NCBI RefSeq assembly: GCF_038002225.1
Contig: NZ_JBBOCA010000001.1
Location: 4,030,001 to 4,094,000, forward strand
Direction: 5' to 3'
DNA from: Paenibacillus sp. FSL R7-0204
GTDB taxonomy: Bacteria > Bacillota > Bacilli > Paenibacillales > Paenibacillaceae
DNA length: 64,000 bases
Part shown: piece after piece, positions 43,626-52,406 of the stretch
How positions within the stretch are numbered: position 1 is the stretch's first letter
Layout of the letters: each line of letters begins with the position of its first letter
Position numbers and translations under genes: made by a program
Notes under the pieces: generated by a model
Told to the model about the DNA's origin: nothing
The model's database searches: none
What the model saw: the letters and a program-made list of their open reading frames with translations, nothing else

Positions 43626-45107
43626 TTAGTCGAGTACAACCTGCTTCGTCGCGATATTCGCGCAGAATTCGCGGTCATGCTCCACGAACAGGATCGTCGG
43701 TGTATATTCCAGCAGCAGCTCCTCGATCTGCATCCGGGAGATGACATCGATGAAGTTCAGCGGCTCATCCCAGATGTGCAGATGCACCTGCTCGCTGAGG
43801 CTGGCGGCAATCAGCACCTTTTTCTTTTGCCCGCCGCTGTACGTGGACATATCCTTCTCGAATTGCAGCCGCGAGAAATCGAGCTTCCGCAGAATCGACT
43901 TGAACAGGCTCTCGTCGATTCCCTGCTCTCTCGCATATTCACTCAGGCTGCCCTTGAGCTGCGAAGTATCCTGGGATACATAAGAGATGGACAACTGGCT
44001 GTCCCGTGCGAAGTGGCCGGTATAGCTTATATCCTCCCCGCAGATCAGCTTCAGAATGCTTGATTTGCCTGAACCGTTGCTGCCGGAGAGGGAGATGCGG
44101 TCCCCCTGTTCGAGAGAGAAGCTTACGCCGGAGCATACTATTTTGTCCTCATAGCGGATCGAGAGCTCCTCCAGCTCCACCAATTGCTGCTTATGATAGG
44201 GAAGCTGTGCAATCTTCAAGCTGTCCGCGCTCTCCAGATTCCGCAGCAGCTTCGACTTCTCGGCGATGGCGGATTCCTGCCGCTGCTGAATCGACTTGGA
44301 ACGCTTCATCATCTTGGCGGCCTTGTGGCCGACATAGCCTTTATCCAATTTGTTGCCGGAGCTCCGGGTGCCATTCTTGGATTTCTCGACTTCATGCGCC
44401 CAGCCGCCCGTTCTTTTGGCAGAGTCCGATAAGCGCTTGATGTCCTTCCGCAGCTTCTCATCCTCCGCCAGCTCGAACTGATCCTGCCTGGACTTGTTCT
44501 CCCACCAGCTGCTGAAGTTGCCCTTCTGGATCTCAATATTGGTCTTGTTGATCGACAGAATATGGTCCACACAGTTATCGAGAAAAGCACGGTCATGCGA
44601 CACCAGAATGTACCCGCTCTTGGTGCGGAGATAGTCGCTGACCAGCTTACGGCCCTTCGCATCCAGATGGTTCGTTGGCTCGTCTATGAGCAGGAACTGG
44701 TTCTCGCGCACGAACAGAGCGGCCAGCAGCACCTTTGTCTGCTCCCCGTTCGACAGTGATTCAAACGGCCGGTACAGCGTATCCTCGGACACCCGCAGCA
44801 GCGACAGCTCGCGCATGAGCTTCCAGTGCTCCATCTCCGGGTCGATCTCCTGCATGACATCCACGGTCAGAGCCGCAGGGTCAGCAACGGCAAACGGGAA
44901 ATACTCGAAGCCCACCTGCGCGGAGATCGTCCCGCTGTACTCATATTTGCCGAGCAGCAGGTTCAGGAAGGTTGTTTTGCCGCGGCCGTTGCGTCCGGTG
45001 AAGCCCAATTTCCAATCCGTATCCAGCTGGAAGCTCACATTCTCAAAAATATGTTCGTAAGTGCCCTCATAGGCAAAAGTCAGCTTGCTCACATTAATCA
45101 AAGACAT
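43626..45107 (-). CDS. ABC-F ribosomal protection protein, Lsa-like
   Basis: The protein (493 aa) has two ATPase domains and no membrane part: GRNGRGKTT, SLSNGEQTKVLL and LLIDEPTNHLD in the first; GSNGSGKSS, YSGGQKKKVLI and HIWDEPLNFID in the second. A long helical linker of about 100 residues between them is the antibiotic-resistance region that reaches into the ribosome. From memory the blocks match Lsa proteins (FAY, GFTGRNGRGKTT, VMKRSK-like MMKRSKSIQQRQES), which protect against lincosamides, streptogramin A and pleuromutilins. Start ATG 45107 is behind AGGAGGA. The upstream leader has a terminator hairpin, suggesting drug-induced attenuation. Confidence 0.88.
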   Translation of the reverse strand: MSLINVSKLTFAYEGTYEHIFENVSFQLDTDWKLGFTGRNGRGKTTFLNLLLGKYEYSGTISAQVGFEYFPFAVADPAALTVDVMQEIDPEMEHWKLMRELSLLRVSEDTLYRPFESLSNGEQTKVLLAALFVRENQFLLIDEPTNHLDAKGRKLVSDYLRTKSGYILVSHDRAFLDNCVDHILSINKTNIEIQKGNFSSWWENKSRQDQFELAEDEKLRKDIKRLSDSAKRTGGWAHEVEKSKNGTRSSGNKLDKGYVGHKAAKMMKRSKSIQQRQESAIAEKSKLLRNLESADSLKIAQLPYHKQQLVELEELSIRYEDKIVCSGVSFSLEQGDRISLSGSNGSGKSSILKLICGEDISYTGHFARDSQLSISYVSQDTSQLKGSLSEYAREQGIDESLFKSILRKLDFSRLQFEKDMSTYSGGQKKKVLIAASLSEQVHLHIWDEPLNFIDVISRMQIEELLLEYTPTILFVEHDREFCANIATKQVVLD

Positions 45108-45125
45108 ACACGTATCCTCCTGTAT

Positions 45126-45200
45126 TCACAAAAATAAAAGCTGCAAGAAGGTTCTCCTCCCGCAGCTCAAATAAACACAGCAAATCCTATCCCCGGACAC
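45126..45200 (-). CDS. Possible leader peptide of the ABC-F gene (24 aa)
   Basis: A GTG at 45200 with GGAGGT just upstream (only 3 bases spacing, shorter than normal) opens a 24-codon frame. It ends at TGA 45126, within the T-tract of the leader terminator. The product begins MSGDRICCVYL. A ribosome stalled here could keep the hairpin from forming. Close spacing is the main weakness. Confidence 0.35.
   Translation of the reverse strand: MSGDRICCVYLSCGRRTFLQLLFL
45129..45167 (-). terminator. Attenuator-type terminator in the ABC-F leader
   Basis: On the minus strand AGCTGC (45167-45162) pairs with GCAGCT (45144-45139), reinforced by GGAGG/CCTTC around an AGAA loop. TTTATTTTT follows. It ends just before the ABC-F ribosome site, inside the 5' leader rather than behind a gene. 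Confidence 0.75.
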
Positions 45201-45406
45201 TTACCTCCAGGCAGACTTGAATAAGGATATTTGGACCAGAGTGAAAAGAGGCAGACCCTTCCTGCATATAAACCATAAATTACGCGCCACAAATAACGCT
45301 TGTTTATTGGTCAAATTACGCAAGAAATGTCCGCACGATACTCTTCAACTCCAATCGCTTAATTAAGTGCATTCTAACATGAGTCTTCCCGGAGATCAAC
45401 CCGTAA

Positions 45407-46258
45407 TCAGATCAGTCCGTACTTCAGGAAGCAATTATACAGTCCATCGTTCTCAATCGAATCGGTAATATCATCAGCAATGGCTTGGAGCGGCTCGCGG
45501 GCATTGCCCATGGCAACCCCTACCTGGACATATTCCAGCATCTCCAGATCGTTAAGCCCGTCACCAATCGCCATACTGTTCTCCAGCGGGATATTCAAAT
45601 GATGCAGGACATCAGCAATAGCCGCAGCCTTATGAACGCCAGGCATCATCAGTTCCCCGCTGTTCTCCCCGAAGATCGGGATGGAGCACTGAATCGCCGT
45701 GAACCGGTCCTGGAATTCCTCCTGAATCTGTTCAAAGGGCAGGCTGCTCTCCAAGAAGCATACCTTGTTGACATCATCCAGATATAACTCCTCGTCCCCA
45801 TAAGTGAGTGTTGCGATATAGGGATGGGGCGACTGCCGTTTTCTCTCCTGTGCCTCCGGGTCATTCTGCAAGTCACCATAGATTCTGCGTTCCAGGTGAG
45901 GCTGTAAATGGCGGCTGCCGTGAAGCGCTGTATTGGATTCCAGAATGAAATCTACCCCGTTCGCGTTAAAATAATCGATCAAGTGTTTGGCATCCTCCGG
46001 GGTCACTTTTTTATGATAAAGCATTTCACCACCGCTCTCCACATATCCCCCTGCCGCTCCAATCAGCCCGTCGAACCCGATCTCCCAGATGTAATCATAG
46101 ATTTCAGCCTTAGAGCGCCCGGTGCACAGGTACAGCAAATGCCCGTTCTCCCTTGCCTGCCTGCACGCCTGTATTGCCGATTCCGGGACAATTCCATTCT
46201 CCATGAGAAGCGTTCCGTCAATATCGATGAAAATAATCTTGCTGCTGGTCTGATTCAT
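45407..46258 (-). CDS. Cof-type HAD-superfamily phosphatase
   Basis: The protein (283 aa) has HAD motif I FIDIDGTLL (nucleophile Asp near residue 11), motif II in LYLCTGRS, a type IIB cap and motifs III/IV in KAAAIADVL and AIGDGLNDLEML. Cof-type enzymes dephosphorylate sugar phosphates, pyridoxal phosphate or flavin intermediates; the substrate is open. It is a single gene upstream, in the same direction, of the ABC-F leader. ATG 46258 is the start. Confidence 0.92.
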   Translation of the reverse strand: MNQTSSKIIFIDIDGTLLMENGIVPESAIQACRQARENGHLLYLCTGRSKAEIYDYIWEIGFDGLIGAAGGYVESGGEMLYHKKVTPEDAKHLIDYFNANGVDFILESNTALHGSRHLQPHLERRIYGDLQNDPEAQERKRQSPHPYIATLTYGDEELYLDDVNKVCFLESSLPFEQIQEEFQDRFTAIQCSIPIFGENSGELMMPGVHKAAAIADVLHHLNIPLENSMAIGDGLNDLEMLEYVQVGVAMGNAREPLQAIADDITDSIENDGLYNCFLKYGLI

Positions 46259-46410
46259 ATCCTCTTCTCCCCTTTGTCTAGTCTTCCACTGAACTATAGG
46301 TTATGAAATGCGTTCCAAGTCAAGCGTTATTTCACTAGTGCCGCCCGATTCATCCCCTCCAGATCTGTCCAAATAGATAGGATAGATTGAACTAATGGGT
46401 TTTATGTTTT

Positions 46411-46520
46411 GGGATGTGCCGTGACTCCAGAGAAGTTTTGGACTTCCGGCCGCTGTTGTCAGCAGATTTTATGATTTATCCCGTTTTTAAATCCTTAAGT
46501 TCAATTTATATAGGCGTTGC
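46411..46520. repeat. Dispersed intergenic repeat, deleted copy C
   Basis: The left part (GCCGTGACTCCAGAGAA, CTTCCGGCCGCTGTTGTC, CAGATTT) matches copies A/B, and the right end AAGTTCAATTTATATAG (46497-46513) matches copy A. The middle, with the right hairpin arm, is missing. It lies directly upstream of the secreted protein gene at 46553 and fills most of the 294-bp gap. Confidence 0.75.
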
Positions 46521-46552
46521 AGAAAGCATCTTATCCCATTAGGAGGTACATA

Positions 46553-47485
46553 ATGAGAACATTACCAGAAACCTTAGCAAAAACAGCAAGAGCGGTGCTG
46601 CTCGGTACAGCTCTGACTCTGGCAGGCGGCACAGTGTTTGCAGGGGCACAGCCGGTAGCTGCGGCATCCGTATCGGATGCCCAGGCGGTCTACAACCAGT
46701 ACCGCAAATATGTCAGCAATCCCGCAAGCCTCGCACAGGCACGTAAATATCTTATGAACCATATCTCCAAAGTTGGCTCCTGGTACGGCACGGTAATGAC
46801 CCTTCAATTGGAAAATGCCCAGAAGGCGGGGCTTGAGCGGTTCTCTGAGAAGCTATATACAGATGCTGTGCAAAAAGCGCTAATGGATGCCGAAATTAAC
46901 AACGACATGACCTATACGGAGATCCTGAAGCGGGTTACAGCACCTGCGGTCCGCAAGCTGATGGAAGAAATCTGGGACAAAGGCTATAAGCTGGAGTCCA
47001 GCGAAGGCATGTATTATCCGGTTATGCATTATGAAGGCTTCAAGGTCTTCAAGCCCTATGTCAGCAAGGATATCGCCGCGTATATTGATATCATGGCAAC
47101 GGAGAGCAACAAGCCTTCCACCTTCGATGCCGGTATCGTGATCACTTGGGACGAATTGATCGGCAGAGCGGCCATTATGAGTGATTATGTCCAGGATTAT
47201 CCGAAGTCGAACCGGACCGCGGCCATCCGCAATGAAATGTCCTATACGGTTCCCCTAGTACTGCTAGGCTCGGATAACACCCCAGCCTACGATTATGACA
47301 CGAATGAACTCGACCCCGAGCTGCGCCTGGCCTACGACCATGCCCTGATGGAGGGTGCAGATGATAACAAAGTGCTGAACATCCTGGTCAAGCTGGTAAC
47401 GCTTCTGAATACTTTTGGTAATCAAAAGACGCCTGCGGTTGAATCCTACCTGGATCAAGTGGTTAAGCAGTATACCGAGTTGTGA
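46553..47485 (+). CDS. Secreted hypothetical protein
   Basis: I do not recognise the mature domain. The protein (310 aa) starts MRTLPETLAKTARAVLLG with a signal peptide ending near VFAGAQPVAAAS (about residue 39). The rest is mostly helical (AQARKYLMNHISKVGSW, SEKLYTDAVQKALMDAE) with a central segment resembling hydrolase or stalk-like surface proteins. The ATG at 46553 follows TTAGGAGGT; the frame runs upstream to 46517, into the repeat element, without a site. Its promoter may lie in the repeat copy C. Confidence 0.8.
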   Translation: MRTLPETLAKTARAVLLGTALTLAGGTVFAGAQPVAAASVSDAQAVYNQYRKYVSNPASLAQARKYLMNHISKVGSWYGTVMTLQLENAQKAGLERFSEKLYTDAVQKALMDAEINNDMTYTEILKRVTAPAVRKLMEEIWDKGYKLESSEGMYYPVMHYEGFKVFKPYVSKDIAAYIDIMATESNKPSTFDAGIVITWDELIGRAAIMSDYVQDYPKSNRTAAIRNEMSYTVPLVLLGSDNTPAYDYDTNELDPELRLAYDHALMEGADDNKVLNILVKLVTLLNTFGNQKTPAVESYLDQVVKQYTEL

Positions 47486-47547
47486 ATGGTTACGATTTGA
47501 ATTGAATGATGCTGGCGGGAGAAAAGCTGGGAGGCTCAGCGGGGCAC

Positions 47548-47726
47548 AATGTGATCGGTTTTTCGATTACATTTGGTCACATGCCTACGTAGCGCCCCAA
47601 TGTGATCGGTTTTTCGATTACATTCGGCCATACGACTACGCAGCGCCCCAATGTGATCGGTTTTTCGATTACATTCGGCACACGTGCCCTCCAGCGCTCC
47701 ATTGTAATCGGTTTTTCGCATACATT
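47548..47726. repeat. Four 51-bp tandem repeats, each with a hairpin
   Basis: Cores of 26 bp start at 47548, 47599, 47650 and 47701, exactly 51 bp apart. Each core is AATGTGATCG (or a close variant), GTTTTT, then CGATTACATT: a 10-bp dyad with a 6-nt loop. The 25 bp between cores is also similar (GCGCCCCA precedes copies 2-3). Because 51 is divisible by three, both strands translate as 17-residue repeats, for example CNRKTDHIGAL on the minus strand. This array and the terminator fill the 309-bp gap 47486-47794. Confidence 0.92.
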
Positions 47727-47748
47727 TGGCCTCGGGCCATCAGACCGC

Positions 47749-47785
47749 AAAAAGGCTGTCCTTCATCAGAAAGGACAGCCTCTTT
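47749..47785. terminator. Terminator hairpin between repeat array and amidohydrolase
   Basis: AGGCTGTCCTT pairs with AAGGACAGCCT. The minus-strand product ends in TTTTTG, serving the operon that ends at 47795. The plus strand has only CTCTTT. Confidence 0.75.
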
Positions 47786-47794
47786 GCACATCCG

Positions 47795-48946
47795 TTACAG
47801 CAAATCCTCTTCCTGCGCGCCGGTAATGACCGTAACAATGCTTGTGCGCAGTTGATCTGCATTCTTGGCCTGATAGGGATCGGCGGCGTAGATGACGGCA
47901 TCGGCAATATAGCCTTCCGCAATCCGGCCCAGCTCATGGCCCTTTCCAAGTATCGCCGCTGCGTCTTCTGTAGCTGACCGCCAGACCTCCGCCCGGCTCA
48001 GGCCATAGTCCAGCAGGGTGTCGAATTCCTGCAGGTTGTAGCCATGCAGCGCAGGCGTGGCGTAATCGGTGCCGAAGCCCAGCCGCACCCCTGCCTCTCT
48101 GGCATATCCGAGTGCGATGGCGTGAGCATCGGCAGCCCGGGCTGCCCGTTCACAGATGAGCGGACTTAGCGCCAGCACTCCCTTCGGATCAGCGGCGATC
48201 CGGTAGATTGAAGTGGTCGGCACGTAAGCCACACCGGATTCGGCCAGTCTTCCGGCCTGATCCCAGGTCATGAACATCCCGTGCTCAATAGATTCCACAC
48301 CGGCTTGGATCGACCAGTCAATCGTCACGCCGCCCCAGGTATGCACCAATACCTTCTTGCCGCTCGCATGGGCATGACGGACGATGAAGGCGAATTCCTC
48401 CCCGGAGAAGTTCGGCTCCGTAACCTTCTCGGTCTCGGCGCCAAGACCGCCGGTTGCCATGATTTTGACCCAGCCTGCCCCGGTTGCGTAGATCTCCGTC
48501 AGGCGGTTCTCCAGATGCTTGATCCCCTTGGCATCGGCAGCTCCCAGCATTTCACTGCTGGTCTCTACCCGCAGCGGCTGCTGGTAATACTTCACAAGAT
48601 GCCGGATTGTCGCAGGCAGAATACCGCCGGCGTCGCGGGCTGTAGTTACCCCCGTCCGCAAGGTAGCGGCGAAGGCCTCCGCCTGCATCACCTCAATCTC
48701 GCGGGGGTCCCGGCGGAGCTGGTCGTCATGGTCGAAGTCGGTCCAGGCCAGATGAGTGTGCAGATCCAAAATGCCCGGACTGATCCATAGCTGCTGCCCT
48801 GAGCCTTGCGCCTGTTCCGGCTGTGGACCCGCTTCTGCCACGGCGGTGAACCGCCCGTTCGTAATCTCGATATCGAAGCGTTTCCCCTGGATACCTGCAA
48901 TATGGATTCCAGTATATGCCTGAAATTGCGGCTGCTTAAGGATCAT
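47795..48946 (-). CDS. Metal-dependent amidohydrolase, prolidase/imidazolonepropionase-like
   Basis: The protein (383 aa) is an amidohydrolase-superfamily enzyme with a small beta domain and a TIM barrel. Visible metal ligands are HTHL (LDLHTHLAWTD), K in WVKIMATGGLG, H in VLVHTWGGV, H in SIEHGMF and D in GFGTDYATP. The layout resembles Xaa-Pro/Xaa-Arg dipeptidases (carboxylated Lys), which cleave C-terminal dipeptide bonds. It overlaps the aminotransferase by ATGA and is the last gene of the nine-gene transport/catabolism operon, so an imported dipeptide-like or cyclic amide substrate is plausible. Confidence 0.85.
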   Translation of the reverse strand: MILKQPQFQAYTGIHIAGIQGKRFDIEITNGRFTAVAEAGPQPEQAQGSGQQLWISPGILDLHTHLAWTDFDHDDQLRRDPREIEVMQAEAFAATLRTGVTTARDAGGILPATIRHLVKYYQQPLRVETSSEMLGAADAKGIKHLENRLTEIYATGAGWVKIMATGGLGAETEKVTEPNFSGEEFAFIVRHAHASGKKVLVHTWGGVTIDWSIQAGVESIEHGMFMTWDQAGRLAESGVAYVPTTSIYRIAADPKGVLALSPLICERAARAADAHAIALGYAREAGVRLGFGTDYATPALHGYNLQEFDTLLDYGLSRAEVWRSATEDAAAILGKGHELGRIAEGYIADAVIYAADPYQAKNADQLRTSIVTVITGAQEEDLL

Positions 48947-50007
48947 TCCGCTTCCCCCCAGACCTGGCGGACGGCCTGCACTGCCGGTTCAGCCTCCAGC
49001 TTCAGCAGTCTGGCCAGCGTCTGTACCCCCGCTTCCACACTCTCGCGGCTGGCGTTCGTTCCGAAATGGTTCATCCGCAGCAATTGACCGAATAACTCGC
49101 CGTCCCCGGGAGCTACGATACCGATAGGCTGCTTGATCAGCAGAAGCGGCTGCTCGTCAATCCGAATAGTCGTAGTCAGCGTAGAATAATGTCTGCTGTC
49201 CTTCTGCCAAGGCGCAAGCCCAAGCTCCGAGATTCCGGCGACAGCAGAAGCCGCCGCGAGTTCATGCCGCTGGATTACCTGTGACAGTCCCTCTTCGGCA
49301 ACGGCCTCCAGGGCTTCGATCAGGGCTCTGGCTTCTAGAGCCGGGATATTCGGCGGGACGCGGAGCGGTGCGGCTCCATCCGGGGACGGCTGCAGATCCA
49401 GCAAGGACAGAATGGAATTACGCGGAGCCCGTTCGTTAGACTCCAGGAAGGCCCAGCCGCGGGGAGAAATACTGACCGCGCTGATTCCGTTAGGACCGGC
49501 GAGCGCTTTTTGCGCACCCATTACAGCGAAATCCACCGCCCACTCATCCACAGACAGCGCCTCTCCCCCGACAGCCGACACGGAATCCGTTACCGTAATC
49601 AGTTGATGCTTGCGGGCTAACTTGAAGATCTCCTCGGCAGGGTTAGAGCCGCCTGTAACCACCTCAGCCTGCACTAGAGAAATCGCAACTGGCTGATGCA
49701 GCTCAATCGCTGCGGCCACCTCCTCTACCGTAACCACCTGGTCGAAGGGAACCTTCACTTCCTTAACGGTGGCCCCGCCGCGCGTAAGCCACTCTCCGAA
49801 CAAGCTTCCGTAAGGTCCGGTTACTACGTTCAGAATGGTACGTCCCGGCGCTGCTATCCCTGCTGCTACCGCCTCAATGCCTAGAATCGCCTCCCCCGGA
49901 ATGATTACCGGAGGATGCTGTGTCCCTAATAACCGGGACAGCTGCTGTGTTAGTGTGTCCAGCTCAGATAACGTCAATGGTACGAATCCTGTAGTTTGAC
50001 GGTTCAT
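48943..50007 (-). CDS. Class V aminotransferase, alanine-glyoxylate type
   Basis: The PLP-dependent aminotransferase (354 aa) is similar to serine-pyruvate/alanine-glyoxylate transaminases. Conserved blocks include LNVVTGPYGSLFGEW, TVTDSVSAVGGEALSVDEW (Asp contacting the pyridine) and VMGAQKALAGPNGISAVS (PLP Lys in QKAL). The ATG at 50007 follows AGGAGG; the longer frame to 50109 overlaps the upstream ATPase. It transfers an amino group from an amino donor probably produced by the other enzymes in this operon. Confidence 0.9.
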   Translation of the reverse strand: MNRQTTGFVPLTLSELDTLTQQLSRLLGTQHPPVIIPGEAILGIEAVAAGIAAPGRTILNVVTGPYGSLFGEWLTRGGATVKEVKVPFDQVVTVEEVAAAIELHQPVAISLVQAEVVTGGSNPAEEIFKLARKHQLITVTDSVSAVGGEALSVDEWAVDFAVMGAQKALAGPNGISAVSISPRGWAFLESNERAPRNSILSLLDLQPSPDGAAPLRVPPNIPALEARALIEALEAVAEEGLSQVIQRHELAAASAVAGISELGLAPWQKDSRHYSTLTTTIRIDEQPLLLIKQPIGIVAPGDGELFGQLLRMNHFGTNASRESVEAGVQTLARLLKLEAEPAVQAVRQVWGEAE

Positions 50008-50032
50008 ATAATCCTCCTGATGTGTTGAATGT

Positions 50033-50785
50033 TCAATAATGCGGCATTTTTGGTACCGCAGACAATAGCTCACGGCTGTATTCATGCTGGGGCCGGACGA
50101 AGAATTCATCCTTCGAATTCACCTCGACCAGCTGCCCCTGACGCATAACAGCGACGGTATCGCTGACGGCATGAATAACTCCCAGATCATGGGAGATGAA
50201 CAGCATCGTAAGATTAAGCTCGGCTTGAAGCGTATGGAATAGCTCCAGCACGCTGCGCTGCACCGAGACATCCAGTGCGCTGGTGGGCTCATCGGCGATC
50301 AGCAGGCTAGGCTCCACGCTAAGCGCGCGGGCAATGGCAATCCGCTGGCGCTGGCCGCCGGAGAATTCATGCGGATATCTGTCCAGAGATTTGGCATCCA
50401 GCTGCACCCGGCTAAGCAGCTCCTTACTTCTGCGCTCAACCTGCGAACGCTCTACAATCCGGTGGAACAGCAAGGCTTCAGCCAGAATCTGCCGGACAGT
50501 ATGCCTGGGATTCAGCGAAGAATCCGGGTTCTGAAAAATCATCTGAATCTGCTTATGCTGCGCCTTGCTCCGCTTCCTGCCTAACGGCTCCGCCCCCAGT
50601 AGAAGCTGTCCTTCATCCGGAGTGATCAGTCCGGCAATGACCCGGGCCAGCGTAGACTTCCCGGAGCCGGACTCACCGACAAGCCCCAGTGTGGTATGCC
50701 GCGCAAGCTCCAGCCGGATCTGATCGAGGGCGGTGAACCCGCCATAACGGACGGTTACATCCTGTACCTGTAGTGCTACTTCCAT
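50033..50785 (-). CDS. ABC transporter ATPase, DppF/OppF-like
   Basis: This is the second ATPase (250 aa) of a peptide-type importer: GESGSGKST (Walker A), FQNPDSSLNPRHTV, FSGGQRQRIAIARAL (signature) and LLIADEPTSALDVS (Walker B). The C terminus is short, without the long Opp/Dpp iron-sulfur-like tail. It overlaps the upstream ATPase by 10 bp and is followed closely by the aminotransferase. Confidence 0.92.
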   Translation of the reverse strand: MEVALQVQDVTVRYGGFTALDQIRLELARHTTLGLVGESGSGKSTLARVIAGLITPDEGQLLLGAEPLGRKRSKAQHKQIQMIFQNPDSSLNPRHTVRQILAEALLFHRIVERSQVERRSKELLSRVQLDAKSLDRYPHEFSGGQRQRIAIARALSVEPSLLIADEPTSALDVSVQRSVLELFHTLQAELNLTMLFISHDLGVIHAVSDTVAVMRQGQLVEVNSKDEFFVRPQHEYSRELLSAVPKMPHY

Positions 50786-51540
50786 GAGACCCCGCCTCCT
50801 TCCAGCTCCGGCAGAGGGAGTACCGAATCCATTAACATCTGTGTATAAGCCTCAGCCGGATGCCGCAGCAGACTATGCGTCTCGCCTTGCTCAACGATCC
50901 GGCCCTGCTTCATTACAACCAGCCTGGAGCAGAGATTGGCGGCAATTGCCAGGTTGTGGGTCACAAAGACCATAGCGAAGCCCAGCTCTTGCTGCAGACT
51001 TGTAATCGTATCTATAATCTGGCGCTGAACCGTCACATCCAGCGCGGTAGTCGGCTCATCGCAGAGCAGAATGCCCGGCTTACAGGCCAGCGCCAGAGCA
51101 ATAACCACACGCTGGCACTGGCCGCCGGAGAGCTGCCCCGGGTAGCGGTCTTTTGTCTTCAGCGACGCAGGAAGACCCAGCCGCTCAAGCAGCTCCAGGG
51201 CGATGCACCGCGCAGCCTTTAGACTGGTTCGCTGTCTGTAATAGACAACCTCGGTCAGCTGCTTCACTACCGGACAGAGCGGGTCCAGTGCTCCTCTGGG
51301 GTCCTGGAACACCATGGCACTGCTTACCTTGCTGCGGACCACTCCCCCGGTCTGCTCCACACCACGCGGAAGCAGGCCGAGAATGGCCCGCAGTGTGAGC
51401 GATTTGCCGGAGCCGGATTCTCCCACTAGTCCGAGGCTTTCGCCGCGTTCAAGGGAGAAGCTGACGCTGTTGACCAGGATTTCTGTGGAAGAGGCTGCGA
51501 GTGTCAGTTCTTCGAGTTCAAGTACAGGTTGTATTGTCAT
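50776..51540 (-). CDS. ABC transporter ATPase, DppD/OppD-like
   Basis: This is the first ATPase (254 aa) of the importer: GESGSGKSLTL (Walker A), MVFQDPRGALDPL, LSGGQCQRVVIALAL (signature) and LLCDEPTTALDVT (Walker B). The ATG at 51540 follows GGAGGAG. The frame extends to 51861 without a start site and would overlap the permease, so it is not used. Confidence 0.92.
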   Translation of the reverse strand: MTIQPVLELEELTLAASSTEILVNSVSFSLERGESLGLVGESGSGKSLTLRAILGLLPRGVEQTGGVVRSKVSSAMVFQDPRGALDPLCPVVKQLTEVVYYRQRTSLKAARCIALELLERLGLPASLKTKDRYPGQLSGGQCQRVVIALALACKPGILLCDEPTTALDVTVQRQIIDTITSLQQELGFAMVFVTHNLAIAANLCSRLVVMKQGRIVEQGETHSLLRHPAEAYTQMLMDSVLPLPELEGGGVSWK

Positions 51541-52406
51541 CCTTTTCTCCTCCAGATATCGGCCAGTCCGTCTCCCAGGAGAGACAGCGCAATTCCCGTA
51601 TACACGACTGCGAAGCCGGGAACCGCCGACAGCCACCAGGCTGTGGTAATGAAGGGCTGTCCGTCTGCGATCATCGTTCCCCAATCCGGCGTAGGCGGGG
51701 CAATCCCGATGCCCAGATAACCCAGCGTAACAATGGCTACCAGGAGTCCGATCATATCCGTCATCAGCACGACAACGGCTTGCGGCAATACATTCGGCAG
51801 AAGATGGCGCAGAAGGATGCGGTGTCCGGGCAGACCAAGCGTCTGCGCCGAGGCAATCCATTCCTGCTTGCGGAAGGATGCGCTGAGTCCTCTGACCACA
51901 CGGGCGAATACAATCCAGCCTACGAGAATGAAGGTAATATAGATTCCGCGCTCCCCTGCCCCGCTGGCGAAGGCCACGATAATAACGATCAGATAGAACG
52001 GGAAGGCAATAAAAGTGTCCGTGATCAGCGATATAATTCTATCGGTCCATTTGCCATAGTACCCCGAGATCATACCCAGCATGACGCCCGTGCAGAACGG
52101 AATAATCTCAGCCAGCACCATGATCGTCAGATCCGTCCGGGCGGCATAGATCAGTCTGGTGAACAAATCACGGCCAAGCTGGTCGGTACCGAGCCAGTGG
52201 GCTGCGGAAGGCGGCTGCAGGAAGGCGCTCAGATTCTGCTCCGTCGGATTGTAGGGACTTAAGTAAGGGATGAATATGGCGAGCAGTACAAGTATAGCGA
52301 ACATAATGATCCCGATCAGCAGTGACGGGGTGTTAAGTACTCTTCGGAGTCCGCTTGCGGGCTTCCTGATTTCCGGTAAGGTTGAGTCTATCTGTGTAGT
52401 ATTCAT
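51537..52406 (-). CDS. ABC transporter permease, DppC-like
   Basis: The membrane protein (289 aa) has the OppC-type N-terminal domain (YLSPYNPTEQNLSAFLQPPSAAHWLGTDQLGRD) and five or six membrane segments. It has an EAA-type loop (ASAQTLGLPGHRILLRHLLPNV). Its start overlaps the DppB-like permease stop (ATGA), and its own end overlaps the ATPase start. Confidence 0.92.
   Translation of the reverse strand: MNTTQIDSTLPEIRKPASGLRRVLNTPSLLIGIIMFAILVLLAIFIPYLSPYNPTEQNLSAFLQPPSAAHWLGTDQLGRDLFTRLIYAARTDLTIMVLAEIIPFCTGVMLGMISGYYGKWTDRIISLITDTFIAFPFYLIVIIVAFASGAGERGIYITFILVGWIVFARVVRGLSASFRKQEWIASAQTLGLPGHRILLRHLLPNVLPQAVVVLMTDMIGLLVAIVTLGYLGIGIAPPTPDWGTMIADGQPFITTAWWLSAVPGFAVVYTGIALSLLGDGLADIWRRKG

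Noticed and set aside
47548..47726. CRISPR array
   Set aside because: Cores recur at regular spacing, but the sequences between them resemble each other, the cores are long dyads with a T loop, only four units exist, and no cas gene is in the window.
47415..47855. Frames of 146 aa (+) and 61 aa (-, 47536-47721) as genes
   Set aside because: They read straight through the 51-bp array on both strands, without ribosome sites; the plus frame also runs through the terminator and into the amidohydrolase gene. Kept only as a possible property of the repeat.
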